Assembly: GCA_020310875.1 (NCBI GenBank)
Contig: CM035427.1
Coordinates: 95,494,094-95,558,093, forward strand
DNA from: Ceratopteris richardii
Taxonomy: Eukaryota; Streptophyta; Polypodiopsida; Polypodiales; Pteridaceae
Length of the DNA: 64,000 nt
Direction of reading: 5' to 3'
Position 1 is the stretch's first letter; every line of letters starts with the position of its first letter. The translations under genes and the position numbers were made by a program. Under the pieces are notes generated by a model that was not told the origin of the DNA, ran no database searches, and worked only from the letters and a program-made list of their open reading frames with translations. Below are positions 57,226-64,000 of the stretch, piece by piece.

Positions 57226-57833
57226 TGTAACTCAAGTGTAAGCACCACCTCCTTTACTTGTCAATCCGCGGAGATGTGAGGACCGGTATGAAGACCACAA
57301 GCAAGTGAAGGCACAAGTGCATAAGTGAAAGCACACAAACATGCACACACATACACACACACGTGCACGAAGTAAGATCAAAGAGAGGAACAATAAAAAG
57401 CTTCGATTGCAAAAGAGTTCTCTTACAAAGCTCTATTCTCTAAACAAGATAACCTCAAAAATGAGCTCTCTAGCTCTTTTTATAGTTTCTTGACTAGTTT
57501 TGGCCTTGTCTAGACCTAGTGTCCGGCCTAGTTAAAAATTAGGTTCCAGGGCTTATTTGAGGGCTCAAATGGAGTCTAAAAATTATGAAAATTGGTAGGA
57601 TGATAGTTCTAATACTCCTCAAGCTCAAAGACTCCTTGGCTTGAACAAAATGGAGTTACAAAAATAGAAAATAGTATTTACAATGGTTTTTAGTGATGAA
57701 AATCTCTATTTTGTAGGGAATTATTGTGAAAATTTGACATACACTTCTTCGAGCTCCCTACTTGCTCCTTCTTCTTGTGTGTCCACCTCTTTGATGTGCT
57801 CCTGTGCTTTGTCCTTGACCTTCAGCTTCAACA
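57226..57833 (-). repeat. LTR of F
   Basis: 608 bp. The minus strand starts TGTTGAAGCTGAAG and ends GAGTTACA. A TATAAAAAG box on the minus strand lies at about 57476-57484. Related to the G LTR over most of its length. The outer boundary is inferred from TG...CA and from length. Confidence 0.65.
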
Positions 57834-57849
57834 AAGTTTCATGACATTT

Positions 57850-58090
57850 TTCAGGTGTCGAGTGTCGTGGACATCAAGTGTTGCGACATCTCAGGAAGTA
57901 TCGTGCGTCACAAGACCTCGAGTGTCACGATATCTGACAAGTGTTGCGACATCTGCTAGATATCGAGTGTCGTGAGCATTTATGTGCAAGTATCACGATA
58001 TCCCTCAGATGTCGTGTGTCATGACTTCCCATATATCATGTGTCGTGGAATTCCAAGTACCATGTATCGTCTGCTTCCAAATATCGCTGA
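57850..58090. repeat. degenerate TGTCGCGACA palindrome array
   Basis: About 12 copies of motifs such as TGTTGCGACATC, TGTCGTGGACATC, TGTCACGATATC and TGTCGTGAG. All reduce to the palindrome TGTCGCGACA if CpG deamination is reversed. It sits between F and D and belongs to neither visibly; probably a leader fragment of another element. Confidence 0.7.
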
Positions 58091-58334
58091 TACTTAACTA
58101 AGTTGTTGATGTATGAAACACCACAAGAAATGAATTAAGGTGACACTAGAACACCTCTATGGTCACCATTAACTCATTGCCACTCCAAACTTTGAGAAAT
58201 GATAGCCTAAAGTGAGAACTTTGCTTCTACAGAAATTCCTAGTCACTGAAATGACATACCTTCAGTATTTTGCTAATTTCTCCTAGCTCAAGTATTATTT
58301 CTTGATGAAACTTTATAGGCTGAAACTAGAAGAG

Positions 58335-58392
58335 TAGAGCTTTCCAACAAGCTATCATATGCATCAAACGGAGCTCTAGAACTCAAGTTATG
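58335..58392 (-). promoter_or_regulatory. conserved GTTGGAAAGCTC module in D LTR
   Basis: The minus strand reads CATAACTTGAG, then GAGCTCCGTTTGATGCATAT, then GCTTGTTGGAAAGCTC. The same copy is at 63754-63811 in the other LTR. It lies about 85 bp downstream of the palindrome array in the direction of transcription, as in G. Confidence 0.6.
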
Positions 58393-58474
58393 GCCCTCAC
58401 AAGATGACCATGTATGACCTTCCAAAACTGGAAAACTTGCCTGTTTTAGTAAGAGCGCTTGTTTAAAATTAGAA

Positions 58475-58685
58475 TTCGATGCCTAGCATCGACTTGCAAC
58501 GAGAATTCGATGCCGGGCATCGACTTGGGATGTTTTTGGCCACTTTTCAGCAGGGATTCGATGCCGGGCATCGAATTCCCGCATAAAGTCTTGATCTTTT
58601 GGACACCAAAATTATAGGTGATTTCATGCACATTTACAATATGACTTATCAACTGAAATTCGATGCCAGGCATCGAGTTGCTTGG
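58475..58685 (-). repeat. TTCGATGCCGGGCATCGAA palindrome array in D LTR
   Basis: Four copies, near 58480, 58505, 58557 and 58660. Arms TTCGATGCC and GGCATCGA flank a 0-2 nt centre. The copies keep the arms while the centre varies (TAG, GGG, AGG). Three copies are visible in the 5' LTR before the window ends. Confidence 0.9.
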
Positions 58686-59117
58686 AAAACTTGATCTTTG
58701 TAACTCATCACACAGTAGGTAATCATGGAGATGATGAAGAGAGGCTCATACACAGAACTTTACTCAGTTCTTCTCATAACTATAAAAACTCAGAAGTTTT
58801 ACAAATGCTTTCTCACTCAGAGAAGCTCGACTATACTCAGTCATACAAAAATGAGTTCTTCTCACTTTCTCTCTCTCTCACTCTCACCGCGTCAGTTGAT
58901 ACAAACTAACTTATATAGATTTTCTCATTCACGTGATTTTTAAAAAACTTCTAGAACTAAAGTGAACTAACTTTACAAGTATGATACACTTGTGAATTTG
59001 TCCCTTCACATAGGCATGGGGTTTTCTTTCTAAGATTTGACCTTCAAATATATGTCTAATTAGTGAGTGTTTCTCCAACAGCTCCCCCTCAATCACTAAT
59101 TGACATTCCCTGTTTCT

Positions 59118-62100
59118 TCATATCATCTTCTTTTCTTTTACTCCTGCCATGCTTTTGAATCTGCTGGTCTTCACACCATCCAAGCTCTTTGTCATTATGT
59201 CTGCTAATTGATCTTTAGTAGAAATGTATTCCACTTCAATCTCCTTCTCCATTACCTTTTCTCTGAGAAAATGATACTGTATCTCTATGTGCTTTGTTCT
59301 TGCATGAAATACTGGATTTGCTGCAAGATAAAGTGAACTCATATTATCTCCATGTATTGTAGGTGTACCTTGATCAATGCCTAAGCTCTTGAACAATGTC
59401 TGCATCCATATGACTTCCTTAGCTGCTTCCACAAGTCCTTTGTACTCTGCTTCAGTTGATGATAATGCTACTGTATGTTGTTTCTTTGAACACCAACTTA
59501 CAAGCTTATCACCAATGTATATCATGTAACCATGAGTTGATCTCCTGTCATCTTGATTACCTGCCCAGTCTGAGTCACTGTAGGCTCTCAACTTCAAATC
59601 TGATGTAAAAGGATAATATAATCCTTCCTTTATAGTTCCTTTGATATATCTGAGAACTCTTTGACCTGCAATCCAATGTGGGTCCTTTGGACAATGCATG
59701 AATTGTGACAAAACTCCCATTGCATAACTAAGATCAGGTCTTGTTAGTGTAGCATAAATCAAACTACCCACAAGAGATTGATACTTCCTCATATCTTTGT
59801 AGTCTGCACCATCATATTTACTGAGCTTGTGATTAACTTCAAGTGGAGTTGAAGCTTCTCTGCAATTTTCCATATCAAACTTCTTCAATAGATTTAGAAG
59901 ATACCTTTCTTGTGACACATATATACCATGATCTGTATAAGTAACTTCCATTCCAAGAAAGTATGATAACTTTCCTAGGTCACTGATCTTAAACTCTTTC
60001 TCAAGTAATCTCTTTACCTCCTTGATTCCTTCATCTGAAGTACCTGTGATTATAATATCATCTACATAAATACAAATGTAGATTGTACCTTCCTCTGTTC
60101 TTTTGATAAGTAGACTTGAATCTGCTTTTGAACTTTGATATCCAAGATCATTGAGATACTTCACTTGTCTATAGTTCCAAGCTCTTGGAGCTTGCTTCAA
60201 TCCATACAATGCTCTTCTCAACCTGCAAACAGAATTTGGATACCTGGAATCTATAAACCCTTGAGGTTGTTCCATGTATACCTCATCTGATATGTATCCA
60301 TTCAAGAATGCATTTTTTATATCCAGTTGACTTAGAGTCCATCCTTTTGAAGCTGCAATAGCAATAATTGTCCTTATAGTTGACATCTTAGCTACAGGAC
60401 TGAATGTCTCATCATAATCTATGCCATAAGTCTGGGCATAGCCTTTCACCACCAATCTAGCTTTGTATCTGGCTATACTTCCATCTGCAAGCTTCTTCAC
60501 TTTATAAACCCATTTATTTCCAATTACTTTCTTACCATTTGGTTTAGGAACAAGTTCCCATGTCTTGTTCTCCTCCAGTGCATTGAACTCTTCCTTCATT
60601 GCTTCTTCCCATTGCTTTTTACCTTTAGCTTCATCATAGTTCTGAGGTTCTTCATCATCTTTGACCATATATGCATAGTTCTTCTGAGTTATGTAAGAAG
60701 TATCATAAGAATACCTTTCTGGTTGTCTCCTTGTCCTGCTTGACCTTCTTGGTTCACATTCTTCATAAGTTTCTGGATACACCTCTTCATCAAATATAGG
60801 AGCTTCTTCATTTATTCTTGTTAATCCACTTCTGGATGTACTTGCTTGCATATAGTCTTCATCTCTATTCACTTGCACAATTGATTTTCCTTTCTCACAT
60901 CTTCTTACCTCTTCTTCAAATTCTTCAGCTGTATGACTTTGATCTGCATACCAACTTTTCTGTTCATCAAATGTAACATCTCTAGAAACAATAAATTGTT
61001 TGGTTAGAGGATTCCACAATCTGTAACCCATCTGCTTTTCATCATAACCAATGAACACATATTTTTCTGCCTTTGGTTCAAGTTTATGCCTAAGTTGTGA
61101 TGGCACATAAGCATATGCAATTGATCCAAACACTCTACAATGATCTAGTGTTGGTTTCTTACCCCACCAAGCTTCATATGGAGTCATTCCATTCAGAGCT
61201 GCACATGGTAATCTATTCACAAGATATGTAGCTGTATTTACAGCCTCAGCCCAAAGATAATTTGGACAGTTCTTCTCCTTTAGCATAGCTCTAGCAAACT
61301 CAACCAAAGTCCTGTTCCTTCTTTCTGCTACACCATTTTGTTGTGGTGTATACCTGCAAGTTATTTCTCTCTTAATACCTGCATTCCAAAGATAATCATT
61401 GAACTCTTGGGAGAAGTATTCTCCCCCTCCATCAGACCTCAGTCTCTTAAGCTTTTGACCTGTGACTCTCTCTGCATATGCATGAAAATGCTTGAAAGCT
61501 CCAAACACTTCTGATCTTTCCTTCAAAACATATAATGTTATCCATCTTGTAGCATCATCAATAAAAAGAACATAATACCTTGAGCCACTGATAGATCCTT
61601 CTTTTGTTGGTCCCCATACATCTGTATGAATGAGCTCAAGTACTCCATCATGTTTGAATCCTTTCTTCTGAAATGGTAACCTGTGTGCTTTACCCATTTG
61701 ACATGCTTCACATTTATAAACCATATGTTGACTTTGCACATTTGGTAATCCTAGTACAGACTGATTAGCAACCATAGCTTTAATTCTTCTTTCATTAAAA
61801 TGACCTAATCTCTTATGCCAGAGATCAAGTTCTGTAATCACTGCTTCACCATGTGTGAGCAAAGCTTGACCAATGTTTCCTTGCACTCTTAAAGTAAAGA
61901 GTCTACCTTCTTTCTTACCAGAGACAATCTGATTATATCCATTCTCTGGATCTTCCACAAATACTCCTTCATTTGTAAACCTGACTTGAAAACCTTTTTC
62001 AACTATCTGTCCCACACTAATCAAGTTTTTAGGTATTGTAGGAACATACAAAACATTGGTTAGCAAATCTGCTCCACTCTTGCATTTCACTTTTCCAATT

Positions 62101-63311
62101 GAATGTACACTATGTCTTGTATTATCACCAGTTTGAACTGTGTGACTAGAAATGCCTTTTTCCAAATCTGACATCAATTCTATGTTTCCTGACAAATGAT
62201 TAGAACATCCAGAGTCAATGTAAAATACCTTTAGATCTTCTTTATCTGATGTGCTGATTGAATTCATCATCAATGATGTATGACTTTCATTCTGTGTGTC
62301 ATTTGCATAGTTGTAGTAGGTGGTGTTGTAGGATTGATTCTGTCCCCAACTTCTTCCTCCACCTCTACCATAGCCTCCTCTTTGACTTTGTCTACCTCTT
62401 TGAAAATTACTTTGATATCTTCCACCTCGACCTCTCCTATTGTTGTTTTGATTCTGGTTTGATCCTTGTTGGTTGTGCCAACAGTCATGAGCCAAATGAT
62501 TACTCAATCCACAGATCCAGCAAGCCTTTTTGTTGTTATTTTGATTACCTCTTCCTCTTCCAAAACCTCTTGCTCTTCCTCTGCCAGTGCCTTTACCTCT
62601 TGCATAATAAGCTTGAGAACTAGACTCCTCTTCATCCTTTGCTTTACCTTTATCTCCTTTCTTCTTATTCTTCATGTACATTGCAGAACTTTGACCTTTA
62701 TCTCCATCTCCCTTCAAGTCTTGCTCATATGTGAGCATCAAACCAAGCAACTGGTTCAAATCTGGAACATAATGATTTAATGAAAGTTCTGTTGATAAGA
62801 CAAAAGGTTTCCACCTTTCATCCCCTCTCAAGCCTGCAAGTAGTTGAGCAATCAATCTGTGATCTTCAACATCTTCATCTATGGATCCAAGACTATCTGC
62901 TAGATCCTTCATCTTAGTGACATAATCACTAATGGTTTGACTTGGCTTCTTCTTGAATGTTGTAAACTCTGACCATAGACTTGCTTTCCGTGCTTTAGTA
63001 GTGCTTTGGAAATGATATTCCAATGCATTCCATATATCTTCTGATGATTCCAATCCTCTGATGTGTGGTAGCAAATGATCTGAGATTGTATTGTAGATGT
63101 AGGCTTTTGCACTTGCATCCTTCTTCTGCCAATGCTTTAAAGCATCAAGTTCTTCTTTCTTTGGTCGGCTTTCATCTTCGAATACTGGCTTCTCTTCTTC
63201 ACCTGTTACATATACCATGAGATCCTTACTCATAAGTAAGGCTTCCATTCTCATTACCCATGCGGGGTAATTATCTCTGTCCAGTTTGTCAATGGAGATA
63301 TGATCTGCCAT
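59118..63311 (-). CDS. D Copia gag-pol polyprotein, intact
   Basis: Single frame of 1,397 codons from the ATG at 63311 (MADHISIDKLDRDNYPAW) to 59118. A TTG seven codons upstream is in frame but not a likely start; C2 starts at the matching ATG. Order, with residues counted from that TTG: gag (1-230), R/G/N-rich linker with zinc knuckle CWICGLSNHLAHDC (about 270), protease YIDSGCSNHLSG (about 372), GAG-pre-integrase, integrase (HTDVWGP, RSDGGGEYF, NGVAERRNR, about 570-670), RT with YVDD (about 1090), and RNase H (SDSDWAG, SSTEAEY, GDNMSS, about 1255-1370). All catalytic residues I can identify are present. It would supply capsid, protease, integrase and RT for its own transposition and possibly for C2. 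Confidence 0.96.
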   Translation of the reverse strand: MADHISIDKLDRDNYPAWVMRMEALLMSKDLMVYVTGEEEKPVFEDESRPKKEELDALKHWQKKDASAKAYIYNTISDHLLPHIRGLESSEDIWNALEYHFQSTTKARKASLWSEFTTFKKKPSQTISDYVTKMKDLADSLGSIDEDVEDHRLIAQLLAGLRGDERWKPFVLSTELSLNHYVPDLNQLLGLMLTYEQDLKGDGDKGQSSAMYMKNKKKGDKGKAKDEEESSSQAYYARGKGTGRGRARGFGRGRGNQNNNKKACWICGLSNHLAHDCWHNQQGSNQNQNNNRRGRGGRYQSNFQRGRQSQRGGYGRGGGRSWGQNQSYNTTYYNYANDTQNESHTSLMMNSISTSDKEDLKVFYIDSGCSNHLSGNIELMSDLEKGISSHTVQTGDNTRHSVHSIGKVKCKSGADLLTNVLYVPTIPKNLISVGQIVEKGFQVRFTNEGVFVEDPENGYNQIVSGKKEGRLFTLRVQGNIGQALLTHGEAVITELDLWHKRLGHFNERRIKAMVANQSVLGLPNVQSQHMVYKCEACQMGKAHRLPFQKKGFKHDGVLELIHTDVWGPTKEGSISGSRYYVLFIDDATRWITLYVLKERSEVFGAFKHFHAYAERVTGQKLKRLRSDGGGEYFSQEFNDYLWNAGIKREITCRYTPQQNGVAERRNRTLVEFARAMLKEKNCPNYLWAEAVNTATYLVNRLPCAALNGMTPYEAWWGKKPTLDHCRVFGSIAYAYVPSQLRHKLEPKAEKYVFIGYDEKQMGYRLWNPLTKQFIVSRDVTFDEQKSWYADQSHTAEEFEEEVRRCEKGKSIVQVNRDEDYMQASTSRSGLTRINEEAPIFDEEVYPETYEECEPRRSSRTRRQPERYSYDTSYITQKNYAYMVKDDEEPQNYDEAKGKKQWEEAMKEEFNALEENKTWELVPKPNGKKVIGNKWVYKVKKLADGSIARYKARLVVKGYAQTYGIDYDETFSPVAKMSTIRTIIAIAASKGWTLSQLDIKNAFLNGYISDEVYMEQPQGFIDSRYPNSVCRLRRALYGLKQAPRAWNYRQVKYLNDLGYQSSKADSSLLIKRTEEGTIYICIYVDDIIITGTSDEGIKEVKRLLEKEFKISDLGKLSYFLGMEVTYTDHGIYVSQERYLLNLLKKFDMENCREASTPLEVNHKLSKYDGADYKDMRKYQSLVGSLIYATLTRPDLSYAMGVLSQFMHCPKDPHWIAGQRVLRYIKGTIKEGLYYPFTSDLKLRAYSDSDWAGNQDDRRSTHGYMIYIGDKLVSWCSKKQHTVALSSTEAEYKGLVEAAKEVIWMQTLFKSLGIDQGTPTIHGDNMSSLYLAANPVFHARTKHIEIQYHFLREKVMEKEIEVEYISTKDQLADIMTKSLDGVKTSRFKSMAGVKEKKMI

Positions 63312-63508
63312 AGTTCTTTCCTTCTGCTGCAACCTGTGAGCTTAAAGGATAAAGGATAGTACCTTTTGAAGTTCTTTGTATATGAGGATACTTTTGAAGT
63401 AACCTTTTGATGCCTTGTGTCTTCAAATGCTTCAACTTTGAAACTTTAATGGAAAACTTTACAAAACTTCTCGTACCTTTGTCGTCTTCTGCTCTTCAGA
63501 ACCTTTCT

Positions 63509-63520
63509 GCTCTGATACCA
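63509..63520 (-). promoter_or_regulatory. D primer-binding site, tRNA-iMet type
   Basis: The minus strand reads TGGTATCAGAGC, two bases inside the 5' LTR. The leader from here to the gag ATG is about 200 nt. Confidence 0.95.
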
Positions 63521-63522
63521 CT

Positions 63523-64000
63523 TGTTGATGTATGAAACACCACAAGAAATGAATTAAGGTGACACTAGAACACCTCTATGGTCACCATTAACTCATTGCC
63601 ACTCCAAACTTTGAGAAATGATAGCCTAAAGTGAGAACTTTGCTTCTACAGAAATTCCTAGTCACTGAAATGACATACCTTCAGTATTTTGCTAATTTCT
63701 CCTAGCTCAAGTATTATTTCTTGATGAAACTTTATAGGCTGAAACTAGAAGAGTAGAGCTTTCCAACAAGCTATCATATGCATCAAACGGAGCTCTAGAA
63801 CTCAAGTTATGGCCCTCACAAGATGACCATGTATGACCTTCCAAAACTGGAAAACTTGCCTGTTTTAGTAAGAGCGCTTGTTTAAAATTAGAATTCGATG
63901 CCTAGCATCGACTTGCAACGAGAATTCGATGCCGGGCATCGACTTGGGATGTTTTTGGCCACTTTTCAGCAGGGATTCGATGCCGGGCATCGAATTCCCG
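63523..64000 (-). repeat. 5' LTR of D, partial
   Basis: 478 bp visible, identical by eye to 58104-58581. Continues past the window. Confidence 0.93.

Larger units (their letters stand above)
55999..57833 (-). mobile_element. 5' end of element F, a minus-strand relative of G
   Basis: Read on the minus strand: an LTR (57833-57226), a tRNA-Asp PBS, a leader with G-like sequence (TGATGGTAAGATCG-like start, T- and C-rich run), then a TCGCGA repeat array that ends at 56001 against the E remnant. Gag, pol and the second LTR are absent. The LTR is recognisably related to that of G (TATA region, 'aactaggccgg', 'gcttgaggag'), but diverged. Confidence 0.75.
58104..59080 (-). repeat. 3' LTR of D
   Basis: 977 bp. 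The minus strand starts TGTTGGAGAAAC and ends CATCAACA. A TATA box (CTATATAAG, minus) lies at about 58908-58920. It contains the GTTGGAAAGCTC module (58335-58392, minus) and a palindrome array. The polypurine tract (plus strand GCTCCCCCTCAAT) is at 59081-59093. Confidence 0.93.
58104..64000 (-). mobile_element. Copia element D, apparently intact (5' LTR runs off the window)
   Basis: Minus-strand Copia element with a 977-bp 3' LTR (58104-59080), polypurine tract, an uninterrupted polyprotein, iMet-type PBS and the first 478 bp of the 5' LTR (63523-64000). The visible parts of the two LTRs are identical by eye. The left flank, TAAGT (58099-58103), is the candidate TSD; its partner lies outside. 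Closest in the window to C2. No lesion was seen, so it may be autonomous. Confidence 0.93.

Overview
The window reads as nuclear DNA of a land plant with a large, transposon-dominated genome. Evidence: plant-type Ty1/Copia and Ty3/Gypsy LTR retrotransposons, primer-binding sites for tRNA-iMet and tRNA-Asp, 5-bp target-site duplications, nesting, long microsatellites, and no compact or operon-like genes. The species cannot be named from the sequence. No intact host gene is visible; the only host-like candidate is a broken two-exon remnant at about 32160-33090.

Layout. 1-10542 is old debris: a 105-bp tandem repeat, an antisense tRNA-Arg-like sequence, decayed Copia pieces on both strands, a Gypsy gag piece, and about 3 kb of AT-rich DNA with nothing recognisable. 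10548-16542 is a complete but damaged Copia element (C1; TSD ATAAC). 17889-32143 is a minus-strand Gypsy derivative (M; TSD GAGAT) that has been hit by a small gag-only element (T, 20159-23057) and a complete but damaged Copia element (C2, 24768-31215; TSD TGACT). 32160-35420 holds the host-like pseudogene, a very long CT microsatellite and a CCA minisatellite. 35655-52804 is a 17.15-kb plus-strand Gypsy element (G; TSD TACCC) with nearly identical LTRs, inserted into the LTR of an older Gypsy (E; gag-protease at 53622-56001). 56000-57833 is the 5' end of a minus-strand relative of G (F). 58104 to the window end is a minus-strand Copia element (D) with an uninterrupted polyprotein and identical visible LTRs, the best candidate for an active element here.

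Three patterns stand out. (1) Unrelated elements share a leader or LTR layout: an array of family-specific short repeats (in three arrays palindromes around TCGCGA), then a conserved stretch containing GTTGGAAAGCTC or a near variant. (2) Leaders carry Pol III genes in antisense: 5S rRNA in C1, a tRNA-Ser-like sequence in T (both behind one shared leader module), and a full-length tRNA-Asp that starts at the primer-binding site of M. (3) The G/M lineage encodes a second retropepsin-like domain after integrase, and a large extra ORF downstream of pol whose C-terminal half is conserved between G and M.

All identities and divergences were judged by eye; no alignment or database search was run.
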